A stretch of DNA of 64,000 nucleotides from CBDCFL01 sp965216135. GTDB lineage: Bacteria > Pseudomonadota > Alphaproteobacteria > Rhodobacterales > Rhodobacteraceae. Below the pieces are notes generated by a model. It had not been told where the DNA came from, searched no databases, and was given only the letters and a program-made list of their open reading frames with translations. Shown here in pieces: positions 17,574-26,405 of this stretch. The stretch lies in contig CBDCFL010000023.1 of assembly GCA_965216135.1 (NCBI GenBank), positions 434,001-498,000 of the forward strand. The letters run 5' to 3'. The position numbers were made by a program, and so were the translations under genes. Position 1 is the first letter of the stretch, and each line of letters opens with the position of its first letter.

Positions 17574-19230
17574 TAATACAGCGCGATATCGAGCTTGGAC
17601 GTGCCGCTACCGACAAAGACTTCGCGATCCGGGTTGGTCAGGCGCACCGCTGCAAGATCGCGATCGGTCATCAGTTTGCGCTTTGGCGCGGCACGCTCAG
17701 AAATTGGAGCCGCATGATCCACGGACAAGATACTCGCTTGGCGTACAGCTCCGCGTTCGGTACGGCCGCGATAAGTAATCTCGGCAGTTACCTTGCTTGG
17801 CCTGAGCCAAACAGCGTTTTTGGGCGCGGTGATGTCGAGCGTCGGTTCGGGCGACGCCAAGGTACTCAGCGATGCGAACAATTCTGCTGCCCAGTCGTTG
17901 GTCAGCCCGCTGCTGGCACGTCCGACGTAGCTCTGGCTGTTTTCTTCGGCCAGCATCAACGAGGCGACATGGCGACTGCTCGCCTTGGTGGTGAAGCCGA
18001 CCACGGTGAACCGGCCCACATCGTAGCGCTTGGCTTTCACCCAATCGGGCGAACGGCGCATCTGGTAGGCAGCTGAGATGCGTTTCGACACCACCCCTTC
18101 AAGGCCAAGGCGGCAGACTTGCGCGAACATTTCTCGCCCGCTGCCATTTGTATGATCGCTGAATTGAATGCGGCTTTGGGTGTCAGACGGCGCCAGGCGG
18201 CGCAGCAGGCCCTTGCGAACGGTCAAAGCCTCGCCCGTAAGGTCGCGACCATTGACGTACAGCAGATCGAACGCAAAATACAAAAGCGCGTCGTCGCGAT
18301 GATCCGCCAGTGCACGCTGCAACAGCGAGAAAAAGGATTTGCCGCGACCGTCCTGCACGACAATCTCACCGTCGAGAATGGCGTTTGCGCAGTCGAGTGT
18401 CGTTGCTGCTGCCACAACACTGCGGTACTTGTCTGTCCAGTCGTGGCCATTGCGCGTGATCGCTCGCACTGCGCCGTCATCGATCGTGATGAGCGTGCGA
18501 TAGCCGTCATGTTTGATCTCGTGCAGCCAATCGTCGCCTTCGGGCGGCACCGGTTGGCTCGTGGCCAATTGCGGGCTGATTTTCGTCGGCATCGGTGCCT
18601 TGCGCCCGGGCAATTTCCGCTTTTTTGGCTTCAACACCGAACCCGGTGACGCGGCCAGGATGTCGAGGCTGCTCACCGCCGGATCACGTTCTTTGATCAA
18701 CAGCCACTCTTTGTCGCCTTTCGGCAATTTGACCAGCGTCCAGCCGCCTTTGAGCTTGGTTCCGGCCAGACGGAATTTTAGTTCGCCAGCTGCCAGCGCT
18801 TCGTCCACCGGCTCGGTGACCGGCACCCATGTCCCGTGATCCCAGACGATGATCTTACCGCCACCGTATTCGTCGGCCGGAATTTCGCCCTCAAACTCGG
18901 CGTATTCAAGCGGGTGATCTTCCGTGGCGATGGCAAAGCGTTTGTCCTTGGTATTGACACTTGGACCTTCAGGCACGGCCCAACTTCTGAGCACGCCATC
19001 GATTTCGAGGCGCAGATCGAAATGCTCGCGCGTTGCAAAATGTTGCTGCACGACAAATCGCAGATTGTCGGGATCCGACACGCCGATTTCGCCATAAGGT
19101 TCGGGCGTCTGCATGAAGCGTCTTTTGGCGTTATAGGGGCCGAGATCAGGCATTTGCCCAACATACGGCCCAAATGCGCGCACGTCGACAAGTCAGACAA
19201 CCGGTCTTAAGCTTTGCCCGAGAGGTGATA

Positions 19231-19836
19231 ATGGCGACGGATTTCCAGCGAAACGGACCAGACGGTGCGCGCGCGACGATATTGTTGGCGCATGGTGCCG
19301 GTGCACCAATGGATTCCGCATCCATGACCGCCGCCGCTGAGGCGCTGGCGGTCGAAGGTCTGGGGGTGGCGCGGTTCGAATTCGCCTATATGGCCAGGCG
19401 GCGTACCGAGGGCGGGCGATGGCCACCGCCATGGGCGGCAAAGTTGAAACCTGAATATATCGATGCCGTTGCTGACCTAAATGCAGCCGGGCCGTTGATT
19501 ATCGGCGGAAAATCCATGGGCGGTCGCGTGGCCAGCATGGTGGCTGAGGCACTTTTTGCCAACGATAAAATCGCCGGACTTTTATGCCTTGGCTATCCGT
19601 TTCACCCGCCGGCAAAGCCGGATCAATTGCGCACCAAACACCTGCAAAAGTTGCAGACGCCGACCTTAATCTGCCAGGGCAGCCGCGATCAGTTCGGCGG
19701 CGACGGTGAAGTGCCGGGCTATGATCCGTCGTCAGGTATCGAAGTCTTTTGGCTTGAAGACGGTGATCATGATTTGAAACCGCGCAAGACAGTTTCGGGA
19801 TTTAGCGCCGCCGAGCATCTGTCAATCCCGGCGTAA
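19231..19836 (+). CDS. KANL3/Tex30-type alpha/beta hydrolase, C-terminus replaced by IS21 end
   Basis: This 201-aa alpha/beta hydrolase resembles the small KANL3/Tex30 or dienelactone-hydrolase-like group. It has an N-terminal LLAHGAGAPMDS loop, a nucleophile elbow IIGGKSMGGRVAS (Ser in GKSMGG), and a C-terminal His in EDGDHDLKPRK. The ATG at 19231 follows GAGAGGTG. The last residues LSIPA and the stop are encoded by the terminal repeat of the IS21 element beginning at 19820, so the native C-terminus (I estimate 10-20 residues) is lost. It is divergent from ligD. Substrate unknown. Confidence 0.8.
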   Translation: MATDFQRNGPDGARATILLAHGAGAPMDSASMTAAAEALAVEGLGVARFEFAYMARRRTEGGRWPPPWAAKLKPEYIDAVADLNAAGPLIIGGKSMGGRVASMVAEALFANDKIAGLLCLGYPFHPPAKPDQLRTKHLQKLQTPTLICQGSRDQFGGDGEVPGYDPSSGIEVFWLEDGDHDLKPRKTVSGFSAAEHLSIPA

Positions 19837-19969
19837 AAAGGGGCCATTCGCCGGAGTAAAAGTGGGCCAGTTGAGGTGCCGCGCCTTGTTGGGTGTGCTC
19901 CCCATAAAGCTGACGCGTGACAAGGCGCATGTTGGCCAAGGGTCAACATCCATCAAGTTCAGACCGGGT

Positions 19970-20722
19970 TCAGGCTCTGGCGTTTCGGCTCTGGTTTAGC
20001 CGAAAGCTGTCGCCGTTCATCTCCAGTATATGCACGTGGTGGGTGAGGCGATCCAGGAGCGCACCGGTGAGGCGCTCGGATCCGAATATTTCGGTCCATT
20101 CGTCGAACGGCAGATTTGAGGTGATGATTATGGAGCCGCGTTCATAGCATTGGGAGATGACTTCGAAGAGCAGCTCAGCGCCGGTTTTGCTCAAGGGGAC
20201 AAAGCCCAGTTCGTCAATGATCAGAAGGTTCTGGCTGGTGAGTTGTTTTTGGAACCTCTGCAGGCGGCGTTCATCGACAGCTTCGATCAATTCGTGAACC
20301 AGTGATGCGGCGGTTATGAAGCGGACCTTGAGGCCCTTCTGGCAGGCGGCCAATCCCAGCCCCAGTGCGACATGGGTTTTACCGGTGCCACTTGGCCCCA
20401 GGGCAATGATGTTCTGGTATTTGTCGATGTATTCACAGCGCGCCAGCTCCAGCACGAGCGGCTTGTTGAGTGACGGGATCGCCTTGAAATCGAAGCTGTC
20501 CAGGCTCTTGGTGGCTGGAAACTTCGCGGCCTTGATGCGGCGCTCGATCATCCGGCGTTCCCGCTCTATCAGTTCAAGTTCGCAGAGCCGCAGTAAATAC
20601 TGGACGTGATCCTTCTTCTCAGCAGCGCATTGTTGCGCAAGTTTGGAATATTCGCCCAGGAATGTCGGCAAGCGCAGTTTTTTTAGGTGATGCTGCAGCA
20701 GAACCTGCGGTGTATCGGTCAT
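19970..20722 (-). CDS. istB: IS21-family helper ATPase IstB
   Basis: This 250-aa AAA+ ATPase assists the IstA transposase in target selection. It has Walker A GPSGTGKTH and Walker B LLIIDELGF. The start ATG at 20722 overlaps the istA stop by two bases (TGATG arrangement), so translation is coupled. It is followed by SNLPFDEWTEIFGSERLTGALLDRLTHH, a usual IstB C-terminal block. It appears intact. Confidence 0.95.
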   Translation of the reverse strand: MTDTPQVLLQHHLKKLRLPTFLGEYSKLAQQCAAEKKDHVQYLLRLCELELIERERRMIERRIKAAKFPATKSLDSFDFKAIPSLNKPLVLELARCEYIDKYQNIIALGPSGTGKTHVALGLGLAACQKGLKVRFITAASLVHELIEAVDERRLQRFQKQLTSQNLLIIDELGFVPLSKTGAELLFEVISQCYERGSIIITSNLPFDEWTEIFGSERLTGALLDRLTHHVHILEMNGDSFRLNQSRNARA

Positions 20723-22218
20723 GCCGGCACCTGCGTCATCAGGCTCATATAGCTCGCGGGCTTGGTGGTCTCGACCTGCGCCCTTGGAAGGTACGGGTAG
20801 ATATCGAGATCGAGCCGTGGCGGGCACCTCTCGATCCGGCAAAGCACCAGATGCTTGACCGCATCGTAGCCGATCGCGCCCAGTTCCAGCGACTGTTTGA
20901 TAGCCCCGTGGACGTGCGCCATCTCGAAGCTCTCAAGGAGCCGCAGAACCTGGACGTATTCGCGCTTGCCCTTCTTGCCCATGCGCGCTTCCAGCAGCCG
21001 GTGCAGGGTGGCAAACTCCCCTGGCAGGTCCCAGCCCTGCAGCGGTGCCGCCTGGTCCAGCGCGCCAACCTTCTGTTCCAGCAGCGGCAGGAAGTGCATC
21101 GGATCGAAGACCATATCAGCCTTCTCATAGGACCGTTGGTGGCGGGCGATCACCTCGGCGCCGCAGCCGATGACGACCTCGTGGACATAGCCGCGGACCT
21201 GAACCTCGTGATGAGCGCAGGCGACCGGCACCGAGTAATCGTTGTTGCGATAGCGGACCATCGAGATCGACGTCGCCCGCGTGCTGACTTTCTCGCAGGC
21301 ATCGTAGGGTACAGGCGGCAGCGCCATCAGGGCGTCAAGATCACGCATCAGCCGCTCGCCGATAGTCTCGGAATGACCCCGCAGAACCTCATCCTGACGT
21401 TTGAGGCATTGCTCCTCCAGCCGGACGTTCAGGTCATCGAAACTGTCGAAGCGCGGCATCGGCACCAGGAAGTTCCGCCGGCCATAACCGATTGTGCCTT
21501 CGACATTACCCTTGTCGTTGCCCTTGCCAGGACGGCCGAACCTGTCTTCGAACAGGTAATGCGACTGCAACTCAGCAAAGGTTCTGGTTCGTTGCCGTTT
21601 TCCGTCCCCGAGAATCCGTGCCACCGCGATCGTGGTGTTGTCGTAGAGCCCTGACAGCGGCACGCCGCCGAAGAACGCAAAGCCAGCTACATGGCCATCG
21701 CAAAAGGCCTCGGTTGTCTCCGCCGGATAGGCCTTGATGAAGAACGCGTCCGAGTGCGGCAGAGACATTGCAAAGTAGTGCAGCTTGCGCACGACCCCGC
21801 CAATCTCGCCAAGCGCCTCACCAAAATCAACCTGGGCGTGGCCTGGCGCGTGCGACAGCGGCACGAACACTTCCCGAGTCCGGCGCTTCTTCTCGCGAAC
21901 ATAGTCGGTCACAATCGTGATCCCGCCGGTGAAGCCATGTTCATCACGCAGACGCTCATATATCCGCTTCGACGTATGCCGCTGCTTCTTGAGCCGCGAC
22001 TTATCCTCTTCCAATATCTGGTTGATGAGCGGAATGAACGGGTCAAGCTTTGGACGGGCTGGTGGCCCATTCCTGCGATACCCCGGTGGCACCGCATGCT
22101 TCAGAATTTTTGACACAGTCTTGCGGTCTATCCCGAAATGACCGGCCGCCGCCCGCTCACTCATCCCACCGACATGACACGCACGCCGAACCCGGCTGTA
22201 CAATTCCACAGAATACAT
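20719..22218 (-). CDS. istA: IS21-family transposase IstA
   Basis: This 499-aa DDE transposase has an N-terminal helix-turn-helix (MSERAAAGHFGIDRKTVSKIL). Its integrase catalytic core starts with HAQVDFGEALGEI (first Asp), then LSGLYDNTTIAVA (second Asp), then GNDKGNVEGTIGYGRRN (Glu). The C-terminal domain contains the YSVPVACAHHEVQVRGY segment. It looks intact, so this IS21 copy could be active. Confidence 0.95.
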   Translation of the reverse strand: MYSVELYSRVRRACHVGGMSERAAAGHFGIDRKTVSKILKHAVPPGYRRNGPPARPKLDPFIPLINQILEEDKSRLKKQRHTSKRIYERLRDEHGFTGGITIVTDYVREKKRRTREVFVPLSHAPGHAQVDFGEALGEIGGVVRKLHYFAMSLPHSDAFFIKAYPAETTEAFCDGHVAGFAFFGGVPLSGLYDNTTIAVARILGDGKRQRTRTFAELQSHYLFEDRFGRPGKGNDKGNVEGTIGYGRRNFLVPMPRFDSFDDLNVRLEEQCLKRQDEVLRGHSETIGERLMRDLDALMALPPVPYDACEKVSTRATSISMVRYRNNDYSVPVACAHHEVQVRGYVHEVVIGCGAEVIARHQRSYEKADMVFDPMHFLPLLEQKVGALDQAAPLQGWDLPGEFATLHRLLEARMGKKGKREYVQVLRLLESFEMAHVHGAIKQSLELGAIGYDAVKHLVLCRIERCPPRLDLDIYPYLPRAQVETTKPASYMSLMTQVPA

Positions 22219-22282
22219 CTCCCCGCCCTCAGCTCGTTTGCCTCAGGCGTCAGAATGGCGGAGTTTTACTCCGCGACAGTCA

Positions 22283-22609
22283 GATTATTCGACCGTTTCT
22301 GTGGTCCAGTATTGCTCCGGGATTCACACCATTGTACGGGTTGGGGTGAATCGGCAAAGACCGCACGACTTGCCGATTTGGCATGTCGGCGCGAACAAGT
22401 TCTGGACCCTAATGGAACGGTCATGCCTAGTAGACGCGGTCCCTAAAGGACCGCTCCAGCACCCCGTCCCCGAGCCCATTCGGTCATCGTGCCAAGAGAA
22501 GTGTTCGCTCACGTCCCCAGTGTACCAGACCGCACCACCTCACTAAGACCCCACCACTTGCCAGATCGGCAGGTGATGTGGCCTAGCCGGATCACCGACG
22601 CCAGGTACC
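22283..22609. other. Non-coding stretch between IS21 and the recombinase genes
   Basis: These 327 bp have no convincing gene. They hold a perfect hairpin, GCGGTCC-CTAAA-GGACCGC (22436-22454), and two related CTTGCC...GGCA motifs near 22370 and 22558. A serine recombinase lies just downstream, so this could contain recombinase binding or attachment sequences, but nothing here proves it. Confidence 0.4.
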
Positions 22610-22771
22610 ATGAACCTCATGGATCCCTACCTCGAACGCTACCTGGAACTCTGCAAACGCATGGTCGAGCGCATGGAGCGCGACGGTTCTTGGCCGTGGG
22701 CCGAGCAGTCCGGCGACTCGCGGGATTCCCAGGACATGGTAGAGTCTGAGGATAATCCCAAAATCATATGA
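22610..22771 (+). CDS. Small acidic protein coupled to the serine recombinase
   Basis: This is a 53-aa ORF (begins MNLMDPYLERYLELCKRMVE, ends with an acidic ESEDNPKII tail). Its stop overlaps the recombinase ATG in an ATGA arrangement, which is strong support that it is a real, translationally coupled gene. The first half is predicted helical and charged, with a Trp-rich middle (GSWPWAEQ). I recall similar short ORFs before serine recombinases in other alphaproteobacteria but know no function; a recombination directionality or accessory role is speculation. Confidence 0.7.
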   Translation: MNLMDPYLERYLELCKRMVERMERDGSWPWAEQSGDSRDSQDMVESEDNPKII

Positions 22772-24327
22772 AACAGTGCTTTGGCTACGTCCGGGTCTCC
22801 ACCCAGAAGCAGGGCGAGGGTGTCTCGTTGGAGGCTCAGAAGGACGCCATTACCCATTTCGCCCGCAACAACGACCTCGCCATCAGCCGTTGGTTTGAGG
22901 AGAAGGAAACCGCCGCCAAGAAGGGCCGTCCGGTCTTCACGGCGATGGTCAGTCAGCTCAAACGCGGCCAGGCCGACGGCCTCATCATTCACAAGATCGA
23001 CCGCTCGGCCCGCAACTTCGCCGACTGGGCCAAAATCGGCGATCTCGCCGACGCCGGTATCGACGTGCACTTTGCGTCTGAGAGCCTGGATTTCCGGTCG
23101 CGAGGCGGGCGGCTGTCGGCCGACATCCAGGCCGTCATCGCCGCCGACTACATCCGCAATCTTCGCGAAGAGTGCCTTAAGGGCATGCGCGGTCGCCTTA
23201 AGCAAGGTCTCTATCCCTGGGGCACCCCGATTGGCTACCTCAACAACGGTGGCGGCAAGCCTAAGACACCCGATCCCGAACGGGCGCCGCTCGTCCGCCA
23301 GTTGTTTGAGCTGTACGCCTCGGGAAACTACTCAATTCACTCCGTCCGCGACGAACTAGAGCGGCGTGGTCTTCGCTCAGCGCGGGGACGCCGGGTTACC
23401 AAAAGCGGCGTGGAGAAGGCCCTCTCCAATCCGTTCTATTGCGGCATCATTCTCGTGAGATCGACAGGGGAAACTTTCCGAGGGGTGCACGAGCCCCTGA
23501 TCACCGTGTCGCTCTTCGACGCGGTTCAGCGGGTCAAGGCTGGGAAGTCAGGCAAGAAGATCACGAAACACAGTCACACCTATCGTGGCCTGTTTCGGTG
23601 CGCAAACTGCGGCGTCTCCATGGTGCCTGAGCTCCAAAAAGGCCGCGTCTACTATCGATGCCATACACCCGGATGCCCGACCACGTCCGTCCGCGAGGAC
23701 GCGATCGAGGAGCAGGTCCGGCGGTTACTGCGGTCAGTTCAACTGTCGAGTTCCCAATGCAGCGAGATCGAACGATCGATAGTCGAGCTGCTGGATCAAA
23801 CTGGAACCGCTCTAGACGATGCGGCTCTACAACTTCAAGCAGGCAAGCTGGACAGCCGCTTGAGCCGGTTGACCGATGCCATGGTCGAGGGGATCGTCGA
23901 CAAAGCGACCTACCTCGCGAAGAAGGAGGACCTGCTCATCGAGAAGCAACGGCTAGAGGAAATCGCGCGTGGTGTCGATGAACGCGAAGCGACGCAATCC
24001 CGGCTCTGCAAAATCCTCGAACTCCTGAATAACCTTGAAATGACCTACGATTCAGCGATCCCCGATGAGCGCCGTCAGATCGTAAACCTAACCACCTCGA
24101 ACCGCCGCATAGACGGCCGAACGCTAACAATTGAGCCACGAGAATGGATCGGAGCGGCACACTCGTTGGCCGCTGCCTCCAGTGGTGCACCTAGTGGACC
24201 CAATTCTCGAACGAGACATCAAAGTGGCGGCAAAATCATAGCCAGGCTGATAGAAGCCTCTGTCTGCGATGATGCGGCTCTGTTGAGGGATATGATCGAC
24301 CAAAGCGGGCAGAAGAAAATTGCCTAG
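22768..24327 (+). CDS. Large serine recombinase
   Basis: This 519-aa site-specific recombinase has an N-terminal resolvase catalytic domain with YVRVSTQKQ (catalytic Ser10), HKIDRSARNFADW and the arginine-rich REECLKGMRGRLKQG stretch. It then has a recombinase domain (about 165-265: GTPIGYLNNGG, SKSGVEKALSNPFYCG-like), a zinc ribbon (FRCANCGVSM ... YYRCHTPGC) and a coiled-coil rich C-terminal region. It is the type used by phages and mobile islands for integration and excision. No att sites could be defined. It overlaps the 53-aa ORF by four bases. Confidence 0.93.
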   Translation: MKQCFGYVRVSTQKQGEGVSLEAQKDAITHFARNNDLAISRWFEEKETAAKKGRPVFTAMVSQLKRGQADGLIIHKIDRSARNFADWAKIGDLADAGIDVHFASESLDFRSRGGRLSADIQAVIAADYIRNLREECLKGMRGRLKQGLYPWGTPIGYLNNGGGKPKTPDPERAPLVRQLFELYASGNYSIHSVRDELERRGLRSARGRRVTKSGVEKALSNPFYCGIILVRSTGETFRGVHEPLITVSLFDAVQRVKAGKSGKKITKHSHTYRGLFRCANCGVSMVPELQKGRVYYRCHTPGCPTTSVREDAIEEQVRRLLRSVQLSSSQCSEIERSIVELLDQTGTALDDAALQLQAGKLDSRLSRLTDAMVEGIVDKATYLAKKEDLLIEKQRLEEIARGVDEREATQSRLCKILELLNNLEMTYDSAIPDERRQIVNLTTSNRRIDGRTLTIEPREWIGAAHSLAAASSGAPSGPNSRTRHQSGGKIIARLIEASVCDDAALLRDMIDQSGQKKIA

Positions 24328-24450
24328 AGCAGCGCGGCCGAGATCGACTCTATTAAACGTTAGGTTGGAAAAGTTCGAGCTGGCCCTAGAGGTCTCGGCG
24401 GCTCCGCCCCAGGATCCGGCGTGGGCCGCAATTCTGCGCCGACTTATAGG

Positions 24451-24482
24451 GAAAATGAGACCCGCCTTGTCAGGCAGGTCTC
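24451..24482 (-). terminator. Intrinsic terminator of the DUF3768 module
   Basis: On the minus strand a stem GAGACC-(T)-GCCT / AGGC-(G)-GGTCTC with a short loop is followed by ATTTT. It lies directly downstream of the 88-aa ORF and also between convergent genes, so it may act on both. Confidence 0.6.
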
Positions 24483-24486
24483 TGGC

Positions 24487-24753
24487 TCAGAACAGCGACA
24501 TCTGATCATCATCCGGATCGGCAATGCCATAAGTAAGGCGCGCCATAGCGAGCGTTATCCGGCCCTGAAACAGCGGTTTTTCCTCGTGGTGATTGACGAA
24601 GTGCAAGCCGCCCCAGATCTTGAGACCCAAACCTTGGAAGATCACGTCCAGGCGGCCAGGGCCGCAGCTGCCGTCCCAGATACCCAAGAAGCGTTCCAGT
24701 GCGGAAGTGAGCGCTTCGTCGGCCTGGGTCAGGGCGCGTTTCTCGCGCGCCAT
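24487..24753 (-). CDS. Hypothetical protein coupled to the DUF3768 gene
   Basis: This 88-aa protein is not one I recognise. It begins MAREKRALTQADEALTSALE and ends DPDDDQMSLF, with a central GLGLKIWGGLHFVNHHEEKP segment. The ATG at 24753 overlaps the upstream DUF3768 stop (TGATG), and a terminator follows, so the two genes form a compact unit. No transmembrane segment or signal peptide is seen. Confidence 0.6.
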   Translation of the reverse strand: MAREKRALTQADEALTSALERFLGIWDGSCGPGRLDVIFQGLGLKIWGGLHFVNHHEEKPLFQGRITLAMARLTYGIADPDDDQMSLF

Positions 24754-25283
24754 CAATACTCACTTGCGAGCATGGTGGTGAGCACGCGTTGCGTGACAGC
24801 CGGGTTGGCTTTGTCCGGTGAATGCCACTTTAAGCGCAGATCGAAGTAATCGATCTTCCAGAAGAGTTTTTGCTCGGCAATGACAATCGCACCGAAATCG
24901 TGCTCGCCATGGGGATCATTGTCCTCGCTGAAGGCGTCAAATCCGGCAACGGCGCCTATCGCAGCCATGGCATTGTCTTCGCCGAGCCCCTGCACGCCGG
25001 CCGTAAGGACGACGGTCACATTGACACCCTCACCGCGCCGCGCCGCGTCATTGAGCCGTCGGATGCGTTTTGTGCGAAACGGCTCGTCGAGCTGCCAGTC
25101 CGGCGTGATCTTCGCGCTGCATTCGTCGCAAGACATTGCGTCGAAGACAGCGTTCAGCTCCCATTCGAGGCTTTCGCCGTTCCAGCTGGCCCATGCGTCG
25201 CGTAAAACACGGGCCCCCTTGCACAATGGACAGGTTGGATAGGATCCGACCATATCCCAGATATCAATTTCTTGAACACCCAT
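24753..25283 (-). CDS. DUF3768 domain-containing protein
   Basis: The protein is 176 aa. The N-terminal half has two CxxC pairs (TCPLCKGARV; MSCDECSAK), suggesting a zinc-binding element. The C-terminal half, from about residue 66 (RTKRIRRLNDAARRGEG) through DPHGEHDFGAI and KLFWKIDYFD, matches the DUF3768 family, which I recall from alphaproteobacterial plasmids and islands; its function is unknown. The ATG at 25283 is chosen because it gives MGVQEIDIWDM and follows a purine-rich AAGGAGAC site. It forms a two-gene unit with the next ORF. Confidence 0.8.
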   Translation of the reverse strand: MGVQEIDIWDMVGSYPTCPLCKGARVLRDAWASWNGESLEWELNAVFDAMSCDECSAKITPDWQLDEPFRTKRIRRLNDAARRGEGVNVTVVLTAGVQGLGEDNAMAAIGAVAGFDAFSEDNDPHGEHDFGAIVIAEQKLFWKIDYFDLRLKWHSPDKANPAVTQRVLTTMLASEY

Positions 25284-26405
25284 ACTTGTCTCCTTCCGCT
25301 GGGTGGCCGCCCGAACCACTTTCGGGCGCACCCGACGAAAGAGGACTTGAGTGAGATCGTATAAGAACTTTGTCCGGCCTTATTGTCTATTGGGCGGGAC
25401 GGCATGACTAGGAGTCACGAGAGGACAGGCAAAGCTGGATGACGTGGTCTAGTTGAGCCTGACGCGCGCGTCCAAACTGTAGCGATGCAAACAACACGCA
25501 ATTTGGCACTCAACTTGGTCACGACGCTCGGTGTCACCACCGGCTATTATCGCCCGCGCGCGTTTGGCATCCGCCATGTCAATGAGCGTTCAAAAGTGAC
25601 CCGGCTTCAGCGTTTAAAAGTGACCCACCCGTGATGAGGCAAAGCCAGCAGGCGAGATGCCCTCAAATAGCGAGCTCGTCTGCTGGCTTTGTTTGCGCTG
25701 CGGTTTATTGTTTTCGGGCCCTTTTACTCTGAGCGAACCGGTAGGATGTGTTTCCGGTTTCGATTATGGAGCAATGATGTGTCACCCTGTCGAGGAGCGC
25801 GGTTGTCATCTTGGGATCGCCGAAGACGGAGACCCATTCACCGAACTCCAGGTTGGTGGTGATGATGACGCTGGTTTTCTCGTAGAGTTTGCTTATCAGA
25901 TGGAACAGCAGCGCGCCGCCGGACTTTGGGAACGGGATGTAACCCAGCTCATCAATAATGACGCAATCCAGTGGCGTCAGTTGCCGGATGATCTTCCCGG
26001 CATTACCCTCGGCCTGCTCCCTGATCAGGGCGTTGATCAGATCCACAGCATTGAAGAAGCGGGCCTTTTTGCCCTGATTGATCAATGTGGTTCCCAGAGC
26101 AATGGCGATGTGGGTTTTGCCTGTGCCAGTTCCGCCCACCAAAATGAGGTTGTGGGCGTCTTGGGTGAACTGTCCGGAGCAGAAGGGATCGATCCGAGCC
26201 TGAGTAACAGCGGCTGCGCTGTAATCGAAGGTGGCAAAATCCTTGTGATGCGGGAACTTTGCAATCCGCATTTGATACTCGATTGAGCGGACCTGACGTT
26301 CTACGGTCTCAGCGTCGATCAGTTGTTTTATCGCAGTGGTCAGGCTCGGCGACTTGCGCGCGGACAGCAAATCATGTGCGCAAGCTGCCATTCCATGCAA
26401 TCTAA

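Larger units (their letters stand above)
15613..19153 (-). pseudogene. ligD: ligD, multifunctional NHEJ DNA ligase, split by an IS630 insertion
   Basis: LigD has the domain order phosphoesterase - ATP-dependent ligase - polymerase, as in Pseudomonas-type LigD. The N-terminal part (19153 to 17577) holds the phosphoesterase (NLRFVVQQHFATREHFDLRLE), the ligase lysine motif EIKHDGYRT and the OB region. It breaks at ALYY in the polymerase domain. The C-terminal part resumes at YYARVGDLMLPHIL (about 16408) with the polymerase DxD motif in LTIDLDPDEELDW and ends at 15613. Removing 1162 bp of IS plus a 3-bp duplication (TAA) restores LDIALYYARVGD in frame. As it stands the polymerase domain cannot be joined to the rest. 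Confidence 0.93.
19820..22282 (-). mobile_element. IS21-family element 1, about 2.46 kb
   Basis: It carries istA and istB. The proposed ends begin TGTCAATCCCGGCGTAAAA (left) and, on the minus strand, TGACTGTCGCGGAGTAAAA (right); the two align over about 30 bp with most positions identical. Both ends have extra internal GGAGTAAAA copies, typical of IS21 multiple terminal repeats. I see no target duplication (left flank GAGCATC, right flank GATTATT), so one side may have been rearranged. Confidence 0.8.

Noticed and set aside
16670..18076. 468-aa plus-strand frame across IS630 and ligD (also repeated opposite the other IS630 type A copies)
   Set aside because: It is antisense to the transposase and recurs only because the IS recurs.
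24320..24505. 61-aa TTG-start frame after the recombinase
   Set aside because: Contains a protein-like stretch (FELALEVSAAPPQDPAWA) but starts inside the recombinase end, has no ribosome site and overlaps the terminator; possibly a remnant, not called.
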